DNA from: Planctomycetota bacterium
GTDB lineage: Bacteria; Planctomycetota; PUPC01; JACPCR01
Reading direction: 5' to 3'
DNA length: 14,563 nt
Assembly: GCA_030740295.1 (NCBI GenBank)
Contig: JASLXP010000218.1
Location: 1-14,563 of the forward strand
In this document: piece by piece, positions 7,252-14,563 of the stretch
Numbering within the stretch: position 1 is the stretch's first letter
How the letters are laid out: each line of letters starts with the position of its first letter
The notes under the pieces: model-generated
Database searches by the model: none
What the model saw: the letters and a program-made list of their open reading frames with translations, nothing else
Told to the model about the DNA's origin: nothing
Translations under genes and position numbers: made by a program

Positions 7252-7264
7252 AAAGAGTCTCTTT
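7252..7264. promoter_or_regulatory. 13-bp perfect dyad before the exbD-like gene
   Basis: AAAGAG (7252-7257), a central T, and CTCTTT (7259-7264) form a perfect palindrome 25 bp before the exbD-like start codon. It could be a small operator or part of an mRNA structure. With so little context it may also be chance. Confidence 0.2.
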
Positions 7265-7288
7265 ACCATATAACCATCTCTTGCCCCC

Positions 7289-7699
7289 ATGGCTTATATC
7301 CCACAGGAAGAAGAAGAATTCGAGATCATGATGACACCCATGATCGACTGCGTGTTCCTGCTGCTGGTTTACTTTCTGGTGGCGACCTCCTTCACCAAGA
7401 TTGAGAAGGACATTACCATCACACTGCCCGAGGCGAGCAATTCCAGTGTCAAAGAATCCGAATCCAACGAGATCATTGTGAATGTGCGCAAGAATGGCGT
7501 TTACGTGGTTAAGCAGCGCCAGGTCGAGCTCAACATGCTCGAGGACATGTTCAAGGAGGCGAAAGAAAAGGATGACAAGCCAATGGTAATCATCCGAGGT
7601 GACGAGTACGCCCTGCACCAGGACGTCGTCAAAGTAATGAATTCATGTCTCAAAGAAGGCATCACCAACGTTTCCGTCGCAACATTTCAAAAGGAGTGA
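7289..7699 (+). CDS. exbD: ExbD/TolR-family biopolymer transport protein
   Basis: A 136-residue protein of usual ExbD/TolR length. A short acidic cytoplasmic N-terminus (PQEEEEFEI) leads into the single membrane helix MMTPMIDCVFLLLVYFLV (14-31), in which Asp20 is the conserved proton-carrying aspartate of the Thr-Pro-x-x-Asp motif. The periplasmic part (about 36-136) has the family's beta-alpha layout, including ITITLPEA and the IIRGDEYALHQDVVKVMNSC region (about 101-120). With the ExbB-like subunit it would couple proton flow to movement of a TonB/TolA-like partner. The start codon has no clear ribosome binding site. The stop at 7697-7699 is only three bases before the next start, and the last codons contain that gene's ribosome binding site, so translational coupling is likely. 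Confidence 0.92.
   Translation: MAYIPQEEEEFEIMMTPMIDCVFLLLVYFLVATSFTKIEKDITITLPEASNSSVKESESNEIIVNVRKNGVYVVKQRQVELNMLEDMFKEAKEKDDKPMVIIRGDEYALHQDVVKVMNSCLKEGITNVSVATFQKE
7691..7696 (+). promoter_or_regulatory. Ribosome binding site deciding the start of the giant gene
   Basis: AAGGAG, six bases before the ATG at 7703, lies inside the last codons of the exbD-like gene. It is the clearest Shine-Dalgarno sequence of the rightward group and favours 7703 over in-frame ATGs at 7724 and 7754. Confidence 0.7.
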
Positions 7700-7702
7700 C
7701 GG

Positions 7703-10700
7703 ATGCAGAAGAAGAGGAAGAGGATGGGAGGATGGGAGTGCCGGGCGGTAAGAATGGATTGCATCGCCGCACCAACATGCCATCGCTCCATCATTCATCT
7801 CTTCCGTCTCCCGCTGTTTGCTCTGCTAATCTCTGCATCCCTCTGCTCCGAGCAAGAACTCTCTCTCACCTACATTCCTCCCACCTCCTACGCGGATCCT
7901 TATGGGCTGACCTTCGAGCTCGAAGGTGACGGGGTTGCTGAGCTGAAACCGGGGCAGGCCCGGGCATTCTGGATACCGGCGGGCGAATCGAGTGAACGTA
8001 CCGACGACCGCCTCGCGCCGTACAGAACCGGGACTTTCCTCCTCCACTCCGAACGGGGCCACTTCCTTCACATTCGCCGTGTTCCGGGTAAGCCCGCAAA
8101 GCCTGACAGCAGACTGCTTCTTCAGTTCCGATTAGAAGCTGGCGAGCCCACCTACCTTTATCCGGAACTGCCCGACGACCTGAAGCAGAAACAGGTCGAC
8201 GTCTTTCTGCTGATTGACCAATCGCTCAGTATGAAGCGCAACGACAAGCTGCGTCTGCGCGTGGCCGCGGCCAAGGCATTTGCCGATCTGGCTCGAGGCG
8301 GCGGACGCATCGGAAAGATTGGAATCGTGGCTTTCAATCACGAGGCCAAACTGCTGCTGCCACCTACCGACGTGATTTCGAAGGAGGCTATCTTCGAGGC
8401 CGCGGACAAGATCCGGAACGGCGGCGAGACGGATCTCGACGGCGCGATTGAGCTGGCACTTCGTGAATTCGAAAAGCTGCCGGATTCCGAAAAGGTGGCC
8501 ATCCTGCTCACCGACGGCAAAGACCAGCCGGGCGTTTACGAAAACGCGCACCGTCTCTTCGCCGATAAGAAATGGCCCCTTCATGCCATTGGACTTTCCA
8601 AGAAGGCAGACCACGAAACGCTCCAGCGCATCGCCAAAGACACAGGCGGCAATTATCACGACGCCCCGACCAGTGCGGAGCTCCAGCACATCTTCGGCGA
8701 CATCTGCTTCTCGCTGCAGAATCGCACGCTCATTCGGCAGAACACGGTTGGCCTGCAACCGGGCGAGGGATTCAAGTCTAATTACGCATTCGACGGCAGC
8801 TTGAAGAATGTAGCGCTCACGGTCAGCATGAATGTGCCGTCGGACGACCGAAAGAATTTCACCGCCCAGCACACGCTCACCCCGCCAGGTGCAACCGTCG
8901 AGCAGATTCTCAGCGCAAAGGGCGAAGGCGTCTGGCGCTATTTCGATCTCTGGAATCCCAAGCCAGGCCAGTGGTCGCTGTCCAGCTCGGTGAGCAAGTC
9001 AACCGAGACAAAGATCGAAGCCACGGCCATCACCGACCTTAACCTGTGGCACTTTCCGATTCAGTCTGTCTTTGAATGGGGCGAGCCGGTTTCGCTGTTC
9101 GCCGGGCTGGCAGCCGAGAATGCCGCCGTTACCAAAGCGGACCTGACTGCGACCGTTCGCTTTCCGGATGGCACGGATAAGGAATTCAGATACCAGGTTC
9201 AAGACAAACTCCACGCATTGACGCTCCCCGATCAGATTCCGACCGGCGATTTTCACCTGCATCTGCGAGCCACTGGCACGAATGAAGAGGGCGGCCCTTT
9301 CGAGCGCGAACTCCGTGCATCGTTCAATGTGCTCCAGACGAAGCCGCCGCGGCTCTGGCTCAGCAAACGGGACCTTGATTTCGGACAGCTTTATCCTGGA
9401 GACAGTGCACAGGAAGATTTCCAGGCCAAAGTGATCACCGCCGAGGTTCTGAATCGTCATCCGATAAAGATTCTCGAATTGTCGTTAAAGACTCAGGACG
9501 GAACAGCAGTCGAAAAGAACGGAATCGAATTCGCACCATTGACGACCTCATCACGTGAGCTCACCACCCACCAGTTCAAAGTCCGTGTGCCGCCCGCCCA
9601 GAAGCCCGGCGTGTACGAAGGCCACCTCCTTCTTCAGCACAGCCTGGCCGCGGGTCAATTCGAGAAGAAGCCCGAGCCGGCCCGCATCGCCCTTCGTGTG
9701 GAGGTCATGCCGCAAACCCTCATCGTCGAGCCGAAGGACATCGATTTCAGAGCGATCCAGACAGGCCAGACGAAACGGGCTACATTAAAGCTGCGGTTGG
9801 AACCCAAAGGCACAGTTCCTCTCATCGTTGCACTGGAACGAGGCGAGGCCCGAGTCGAGCGCGACGTGGAATTGCCGCCGGGCGTTGTTCTTAAACAGAA
9901 AGTCCTTCTGCCTATCGACCCGCCGGCATCCTTATCCACGCAAGAGATCCTCCTCGCCCTCCCGCTCGAAGTCGGCCGTCACACCTCCCCCGGCACTCGG
10001 CGCTGGAACCTGCGAATCAAGGCCGGACGAAAGGAAGCTGAAATCCCAATCCGTTTCGCGCTTCAATGGCCGGAACTGAATGTCTCAGAAGAAGGAATCG
10101 ATTTTGGTCGCGTTTTCTGCGGCCAGAACGTCGAGCGCACCCTCACGTTCAACCACAACAGCATGCACTCCGAGGTCGTCGAGTTGCTCGGCCTCGGTAC
10201 CGATGCCGCCAAACAGGCACATCTCTCCGGCGAATCGAGCTTCAGAATCGAAGCGGTGGGCTCAGAAACGGAAAGGGCGACCCGCAATATCAAGCTGACT
10301 CTAGCTCCGCCGAACAACGCAACTCCCGGTGAATACACAGGCAAACTCAAGCTCAAGACTTGGTTCGGCCAGACTGAGATCCCCTGGAAAGCCCGCATCG
10401 ACGTTGCCAAGGGTTTTTACGTTTCGAATCCTCTAGTCACTTTTTCGGATGTCCGGCCCGGCACTGAGCGCACCGCCGAAATCACGGTCCGATCGACCAT
10501 TGCCAAACGGCAGAGCATCTCGCTACGGGCCCAGTTCTCTCGGCTGCCCGACGGTCTGACCATCAAGGCCGGCCCGAGCCGTATTAGCCTCGCGCCAAAG
10601 CGAAGCGCACGGGTGACGGTCACACTCAAAGCCGAGGAAAACGCTCCCGCGGGCTCGTATTCGCAGTCCTTCCAATTCCGAGGCCCGTACAACAGCGCGT

Positions 10701-13700
10701 CACTCCAGGCTCGCGCCATCGTTGTACCCAAGCGGGTCGAAGTCATCGAGCGCCCATTCGAGCTTACTCTTGTCGACCCAATGCCTCCGCCACCACCATC
10801 ACCACCGCCGACCTTTGGCGTGTTCCCGCCTTCTGTTGATATCGGCGGAAACTTCCCGGGCGATACCATGTTGATCGAATTGGAGATCGAAGGCGATTTC
10901 GCTCAGCGGGTCACCCTCTCACATCCCGTGAGCCAGACCCTCGAACTGGATCCGATCACGACAATCACCGAGCTGAGCGACAACGACTCCCAGATTCAGA
11001 CCGTCCTTATTCTCATCCCTCACACGACGGACGAGGGACCGCAGTTTTCCGAGCTCACCTTCACCAATGGTGAACAGACGCAAATCGTGCCAATCAGCGT
11101 CATGGTGGAACCGCCTGTCATCGAGCCCGAACCGATCGTAAATGTCGTCGAGACCGTCGCGCCCGTGCTGCCTGCTCCGCAACCGGCGAAGGTCGTGCTG
11201 CCGAGCTGGCTGCGCAATCTGCTCTGGCTGCTGCTGATCCTGGTGGCTCTTGCGGTTGTCATCGCGGCGCTCAGATGGATTTTCTCCATCGACGTGCCGG
11301 AGATGACCAAGTTCTACCTTGCGTCGGGCATCCTCCACGTGGTCCTTGCGCTCCTGTGTGCGGTCTATTACCTGGAAGAGAAGGTCATCGAGATCGAGGA
11401 CCCTGAGCGGCTCAACGTGCAGCTCGTCGAAAAACAGGAATCGACCCCGGAAACCGTCGTTGAAGAATCCGAGCCCATCAAAAGCCTCGACCAGAAGCCC
11501 ATCGAAGTTAAGAAAGAAGAAACTCAAACCGAACAGCAGCCCCAGGAGACCCAGGAGACCAGCGAGTCCAAGACCTCTGCCGAAAACTCCGCCGAGAGCC
11601 AGGAAGCCAAAGAAGTCGAAGTGGAGAAAAACACCGAAGAATCACAAACCGAGCTGGCCGTTGCGGCCGCCGATTCTTCTAAAGCCGATTCCGCCCAACA
11701 GGCGGAAGCGAGCGAGCCACAGATGAAAGTGCAGGTACGCCAGGCCGAAGACATCGAAACTGAGAAGCCGGAGGAACAGACCGAGGCCGAACGTGAAATC
11801 GAGAAGAGCGAGCGGGAGCGCGTCCGTGAGGAGAACAAACCAGAGGAGAAAGAGGCCGAAGAAGTGACGCCGGAAAAGCAGGACCAACCGGAAGAGACTG
11901 AAATAGCGGAAGCGGAGAAGCAGGAGAACCCGACCAATGAAGCCAAAACTGCCGAGGCCGTCGAAGCCGAGGCAGAGCCCACCGAGCAGAAAACAGAACA
12001 GGCCGATTCCAAAGAACTCGAAACCGCAGAGGCCGAAGTAGCCCGAGAAGAAAGCGAATCGACGAGCGAAAAGGCCACCGCCGAATCCCAGCCCAGGGAA
12101 ACAGAGGCCAAAGAGGTCGAAGTCGAGAAAAGCGAGTCCGAGCCGGCCGAAGTGAAAGTGGCCAAAGCTGAGAATCAGGAAAACCCGACCAGCGAAGCCA
12201 AAACCGCCGAGGCCGTCGAAGCCGAGGCAGAGCCCACCGAGCAGAAAACGGAACAGGCCGATTCTAAAGAAGTCGAGTCAGCGGAAGCCGAAGTAGCCCG
12301 AGCAGAGAGCGAATCGACGAACGAAAAAGCGACCGCCGAATCCCAGCCCAGGGAAACGGAGGCCAAAGAGGTCGAAGTCGAGAAGAGCGAATCCGAGCCG
12401 GCGGAAGTGAAGGTGGCTAAGGCCAGATCAACGTCCGCTCCTTCTGAATCCGACCTCCAAAGTGAGTCAGTCAACGTAGAGGTCGCCGAAACCGCGCCGA
12501 AATCCGACGCGAGCGCCCAGGCCGAGGTCTCGCCGGAGTCGGCAGCTCAGGCAAGTAAGGCGGCCGCGGACACCCAACAGGCCAAATCGGCCAGCACTTC
12601 GCAGCAGAAAGCGATCACGGCATCCGAGGTAAAGGTTGAGAAGACCGATTCGGCGGCACAGGCCGAAGTCAACGAGGCCGCAACCGGCGGCGCCAATCCG
12701 GCATCCGAATCCAAGGCCACCGCTTCCGTCCAGGTTCAGTCTCCGGAAGTTAAATCCAAATCCTCATCTGAACCTTCCTTGTCCCCATCCCAGGAAAACG
12801 CCGCCAACGCTGGACGCGCCGCCCGGTCATCTGCATCCGAGAAGAAAGTCACCGAAGCGGCCGAAGGCTCTGCCGCACCTCGAGAAGTTCAGATGGCAAA
12901 GACCGCGAACCAGTCAGCACCGTCTCTCTCATCTGACCAGACCGGAGGTACGACCGGCTCGAAGAGCTCCGCGGCCGCGGGCTCCGAATCAGCCCAGGTT
13001 GAAACTCCCGAAGTATCACAGGCCAGCGCAGACGGACAGTCCCTGGACATCCAGGAGCAATCATCCGGCAGCCCGGGTCAGGCCAGCCAGGGCGCGGCCA
13101 GCGAAAGCCAGAAACAGGTCGCAGTGACCGAACCCGGTGCCCAGGCTCCAGCCCAGGCAACTGGCTCGTCCAACATCGAGCAAACGTCTTCGCCGTCACT
13201 CTCATCCGGTCAGGCAGGAGGCACCACCGGCTCGAAGAGCTCGGCTGCCGCAGGCTCCGAATCCGCCCAGGTTGAAACGCCCGCAGTATCCCAGGCTAGC
13301 TCAGGCGGACAGTCCCTGGACATCCAGCAGCAATCTTCCGGCAGCCCGGGTCAGGCCAGCCAGGGCGCGGCGAGTGGAAGCCAGAAGCAGGTCGCAGTGA
13401 CCGAAACCGGGACCCAGGCTCCTGCCCAGGCCACTGGTTCGGCCAACATCGAGCAGACGTCAGCGCCGTCCCTCTCATCCGGCCAGACAGGAGGCACGGC
13501 CGGCTCGAAGAGCTCCGCAACCGCAGGCTCCGATTCCGCCCAAGCTGAAACGCCTTCGGTATCTCAGGCCAGCGCAGGCGGACAGTCCCTGGAAATTCAG
13601 AAATCTTCCGGCAGCCCCGGCCAGGCCAGCCAGGGCGCGGCGAGCGGGAGCCAGAAACAGATCGCAGCGACCGAGACCGGCACCAAGGCACCGGCCCAGG

Positions 13701-14563
13701 CCACAGGCTCGGCCAACATCGAGCAGACGTCAGCGCCGTCCCTCTCAACCGGTCAGGCAGGAGGCACGACCGGCTCGAAGAGATCCGCTGCCGCGGGCTC
13801 CGAATCGGCCCAGGTCGAGACTCCCGCGATTTCCCAGGCCAGCGGTGGCGGAAAGTCTCTGGAAATTCAGGAACAGTCTTCCGGTAGCCTTGGCCAGGCC
13901 AGCCGTGGCGCGGCCAGCGGGGGGCAAAAGCAGGTCGCGATGACAGGAACCGGTGACCAAACTCCAGCACAGACAACGGGTTCAGCCAACATCGAGCAGG
14001 CTACTGAGCCTTCACTGGCCCAGGGCGGCGGGGCCCAGGCTGAAGGCAGGGCCGCCAAAGGCAGACCGGGGATTGCCGAATCATCGGCCGTCTCCGGCGT
14101 CAAGGCCGTTCAAAAATCAGACGGTTCAGGCGGAGGGCCCACGATAAATGTTGGAAAGGCATCGCAAGGTCAGCACGCCAGCGCGCCGGCCTCACAGGAA
14201 CGTCAGACTGCGCCGGCCGCACAGGGAGATTCAGGAACGGGAGCCGGCTCGTCGCCCACTCAACGCCCATCTTCCGGAGGACCCGCAGGGTCATCCCTTG
14301 CATCAGCATCCTCGGGCCAGACCGGCGTTGCACAGGCATCCACCGCGGGTTCAGAGAAGCCGAACACAACTGATGGAATCGGTTCAATTGCCTTAAAAAA
14401 AGAGACTTCTGGAAAGTCAGCCCTGGGTCTGACATCCGGTTCGCCCGCTGGCGGCAGTTTCAGTGGGGCTGACTCAGGGCGTGCGAAAAGAGCGGCCCGA
14501 GCGAGTTCTTCCGGTTCCGGCGCATCATCGGCAAAAGGCACAACAGGCGTCCCGAAGGCCGAA
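7703..14563 (+). CDS. Giant VWA / Ig-like / TonB-TolA-like fusion protein (3' end outside window)
   Basis: The frame is open without a stop from ATG 7703 to the last base (2287 codons, so well over 200 kDa). The order is: an Arg/Lys-rich N-terminus and hydrophobic signal peptide (about 35-49); a beta-rich region (50-160); a VWA domain (about 165-350) with intact MIDAS residues D172-x-S174-x-S176, T243 and D271 (LLTDG); a beta-sandwich region (about 350-545); Ig-like repeats opening near 550, 669, 791, 904 and 1037, three of them with DFG or VDIGG Hydin/ASPM-type starts; a proline-rich linker before the fifth (1026-1036); TM1 (about 1170-1194); a short loop; TM2 (about 1204-1224) with S1208-x-x-x-H1212; TonB-like VIEIEDPERLNVQLVE (1228-1243); then an acidic Glu/Ala/Lys/Ser tail (to about 1600) and a Ser/Gly/Ala/Gln tail (to the end), each with long tandem repeats. 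The inferred topology puts the VWA/Ig part and the tail in the periplasm and only the hairpin loop in the cytoplasm. Tight coupling to the exbB- and exbD-like genes suggests that it is their energy-transducing partner. Its ligand is unknown. Confidence 0.88.
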   Translation, partial: MQKKRKRMGGWECRAVRMDCIAAPTCHRSIIHLFRLPLFALLISASLCSEQELSLTYIPPTSYADPYGLTFELEGDGVAELKPGQARAFWIPAGESSERTDDRLAPYRTGTFLLHSERGHFLHIRRVPGKPAKPDSRLLLQFRLEAGEPTYLYPELPDDLKQKQVDVFLLIDQSLSMKRNDKLRLRVAAAKAFADLARGGGRIGKIGIVAFNHEAKLLLPPTDVISKEAIFEAADKIRNGGETDLDGAIELALREFEKLPDSEKVAILLTDGKDQPGVYENAHRLFADKKWPLHAIGLSKKADHETLQRIAKDTGGNYHDAPTSAELQHIFGDICFSLQNRTLIRQNTVGLQPGEGFKSNYAFDGSLKNVALTVSMNVPSDDRKNFTAQHTLTPPGATVEQILSAKGEGVWRYFDLWNPKPGQWSLSSSVSKSTETKIEATAITDLNLWHFPIQSVFEWGEPVSLFAGLAAENAAVTKADLTATVRFPDGTDKEFRYQVQDKLHALTLPDQIPTGDFHLHLRATGTNEEGGPFERELRASFNVLQTKPPRLWLSKRDLDFGQLYPGDSAQEDFQAKVITAEVLNRHPIKILELSLKTQDGTAVEKNGIEFAPLTTSSRELTTHQFKVRVPPAQKPGVYEGHLLLQHSLAAGQFEKKPEPARIALRVEVMPQTLIVEPKDIDFRAIQTGQTKRATLKLRLEPKGTVPLIVALERGEARVERDVELPPGVVLKQKVLLPIDPPASLSTQEILLALPLEVGRHTSPGTRRWNLRIKAGRKEAEIPIRFALQWPELNVSEEGIDFGRVFCGQNVERTLTFNHNSMHSEVVELLGLGTDAAKQAHLSGESSFRIEAVGSETERATRNIKLTLAPPNNATPGEYTGKLKLKTWFGQTEIPWKARIDVAKGFYVSNPLVTFSDVRPGTERTAEITVRSTIAKRQSISLRAQFSRLPDGLTIKAGPSRISLAPKRSARVTVTLKAEENAPAGSYSQSFQFRGPYNSASLQARAIVVPKRVEVIERPFELTLVDPMPPPPPSPPPTFGVFPPSVDIGGNFPGDTMLIELEIEGDFAQRVTLSHPVSQTLELDPITTITELSDNDSQIQTVLILIPHTTDEGPQFSELTFTNGEQTQIVPISVMVEPPVIEPEPIVNVVETVAPVLPAPQPAKVVLPSWLRNLLWLLLILVALAVVIAALRWIFSIDVPEMTKFYLASGILHVVLALLCAVYYLEEKVIEIEDPERLNVQLVEKQESTPETVVEESEPIKSLDQKPIEVKKEETQTEQQPQETQETSESKTSAENSAESQEAKEVEVEKNTEESQTELAVAAADSSKADSAQQAEASEPQMKVQVRQAEDIETEKPEEQTEAEREIEKSERERVREENKPEEKEAEEVTPEKQDQPEETEIAEAEKQENPTNEAKTAEAVEAEAEPTEQKTEQADSKELETAEAEVAREESESTSEKATAESQPRETEAKEVEVEKSESEPAEVKVAKAENQENPTSEAKTAEAVEAEAEPTEQKTEQADSKEVESAEAEVARAESESTNEKATAESQPRETEAKEVEVEKSESEPAEVKVAKARSTSAPSESDLQSESVNVEVAETAPKSDASAQAEVSPESAAQASKAAADTQQAKSASTSQQKAITASEVKVEKTDSAAQAEVNEAATGGANPASESKATASVQVQSPEVKSKSSSEPSLSPSQENAANAGRAARSSASEKKVTEAAEGSAAPREVQMAKTANQSAPSLSSDQTGGTTGSKSSAAAGSESAQVETPEVSQASADGQSLDIQEQSSGSPGQASQGAASESQKQVAVTEPGAQAPAQATGSSNIEQTSSPSLSSGQAGGTTGSKSSAAAGSESAQVETPAVSQASSGGQSLDIQQQSSGSPGQASQGAASGSQKQVAVTETGTQAPAQATGSANIEQTSAPSLSSGQTGGTAGSKSSATAGSDSAQAETPSVSQASAGGQSLEIQKSSGSPGQASQGAASGSQKQIAATETGTKAPAQATGSANIEQTSAPSLSTGQAGGTTGSKRSAAAGSESAQVETPAISQASGGGKSLEIQEQSSGSLGQASRGAASGGQKQVAMTGTGDQTPAQTTGSANIEQATEPSLAQGGGAQAEGRAAKGRPGIAESSAVSGVKAVQKSDGSGGGPTINVGKASQGQHASAPASQERQTAPAAQGDSGTGAGSSPTQRPSSGGPAGSSLASASSGQTGVAQASTAGSEKPNTTDGIGSIALKKETSGKSALGLTSGSPAGGSFSGADSGRAKRAARASSSGSGASSAKGTTGVPKAE
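11312..11431 (+). other. TonB/TolA-like membrane anchor segment within the giant protein
   Basis: Residues 1204-1243 consist of a membrane helix with Ser1208 and His1212 in the Ser-x-x-x-His spacing that TonB (Ser16/His20) and TolA share, followed directly by VIEI...NVQLV. This resembles E. coli TonB, where the helix is followed by VIEL...ISVTMV and then a Pro/Glu/Lys-rich spacer. Known role: this helix contacts ExbB/ExbD or TolQ/TolR. The match is from memory of the family, not from an alignment program. Confidence 0.65.
11921..12424 (+). repeat. Two in-frame tandem copies of a 255-bp (85-residue) acidic repeat
   Basis: Copy 1 runs 11921-12175 (residues 1407-1491) and copy 2 from 12176 to about 12424. 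The first 83 residues of the two copies differ at five positions (Asn/Ser, Leu/Val, Thr/Ser, Glu/Ala, Ser/Asn). Both begin QENPT and end EPAEVKVAKA. A shorter related piece, EAKEVEVEK, occurs earlier at about 11605. The composition (Glu, Ala, Lys, Ser, Thr) resembles the long periplasmic helix or spacer of TolA and TonB. The near-identity points to a recent duplication. Confidence 0.9.
12914..14002 (+). repeat. Four in-frame tandem copies of a 273-bp (91-residue) Ser/Gly/Gln-rich repeat
   Basis: Copies start at 12914, 13187, 13460 and 13730. The third lacks one codon (270 bp) in the segment that reads IQEQSS elsewhere and IQKSS there. Each copy runs from SAPSLSS or a close variant, through GGTTGSK and SSGSPGQASQGAAS, to TGSANIEQ. 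A degenerate fifth start (EPSLAQGGGAQ) follows at about 14006. All unit lengths are multiples of three, so the frame is preserved. The composition predicts a flexible, hydrophilic spacer. Residues about 1738-2100 of the giant protein. Confidence 0.9.

Noticed and set aside
6987..7290. Minus-strand open frames containing the FTIHDSR-type repeat peptide
   Set aside because: They arise from the 7-bp GTGAATC repeat, which stays open in all frames, and extend antisense into the exbB-like gene; not a real gene.
7836..7852. Possible lipoprotein cleavage site at LLISASLCS (residues 41-49) of the giant protein
   Set aside because: The residue before Cys is Leu rather than Gly, Ala or Ser, so it does not fit a lipobox; a type I signal peptide or uncleaved anchor is more likely.
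8132..8872. 246-codon minus-strand open frame over the VWA domain
   Set aside because: The plus strand here encodes a VWA domain with all MIDAS residues; the antisense frame has no family features.
11524..12474. Two long Ser/Ala-rich minus-strand open frames (11524-12165 and 12175-12474) that share repeated text
   Set aside because: They are antisense reflections of the 255-bp repeat and of the Glu/Ala/Ser codons of the plus-strand giant gene. They have no recognisable domains, while the plus frame is continuous across the whole region with clear domains upstream.
12849..13976. Arg/Pro/Ser-rich open frames on both strands over the second repeat block
   Set aside because: They repeat only because the 273-bp units do, and the composition is typical of out-of-frame GC-rich DNA. 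The frame continuous with the VWA gene explains the region.

Overview
The window looks like chromosomal DNA of a Gram-negative (diderm) bacterium, most plausibly from the PVC group (Verrucomicrobiota, Planctomycetota, Lentisphaerota) or a similar uncultivated lineage. This is an inference from gene content: a secreted Gfo/Idh/MocA oxidoreductase next to a creatininase-family protein, ExbB/ExbD proteins encoded with a giant VWA/Ig-like protein, and 7-bp tandem repeats between genes. No rRNA, tRNA, CRISPR array, transposase or integrase was seen.

Layout. Positions 1-534 (+) are the 3' end of a beta-propeller-like protein. It converges on a minus-strand run of four genes, which in transcription order are a creatininase-family protein (5975-5202), a signal-peptide-bearing Gfo/Idh/MocA oxidoreductase (5051-4071), a GltP/SLC1-type sodium- or proton-dicarboxylate/amino-acid symporter with an unusually long periplasmic insert (3970-2291), and an MscS-family channel (2252-582). 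The symporter and channel genes are 38 bp apart and are probably co-transcribed. A divergent 354-bp intergenic region (5976-6329) holds a 7-bp-period repeat array and a second array in inverted orientation.

Rightward from 6330 lies the most interesting part: an ExbB/TolQ-type proton-channel subunit (6330-7136), an ExbD/TolR-type partner (7289-7699) and, three bases later with a good ribosome binding site, a giant open frame from 7703 that is still open at the window end (at least 2287 residues). I read its domain order as: signal peptide, VWA domain with an intact MIDAS, several Ig-like beta-sandwich domains, a proline-rich linker, a two-helix membrane hairpin, and more than 1000 residues of low-complexity tail. 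The second helix of the hairpin carries the Ser-x-x-x-His spacing of TonB and TolA membrane anchors and is followed by a TonB-like VIEI...NVQLV segment. The tail contains two separate families of long in-frame tandem repeats, of 85 and 90-91 residues.

The proposed working unit is a proton-motive-force-driven envelope machine. ExbB and ExbD would energise the TonB/TolA-like helix, whose long disordered or helical tail would span the periplasm, while the VWA/Ig-like part, fused to the same polypeptide, sits on the periplasmic side. The domain order, the motifs and the tight gene coupling are visible in the sequence; the mechanism is inferred.
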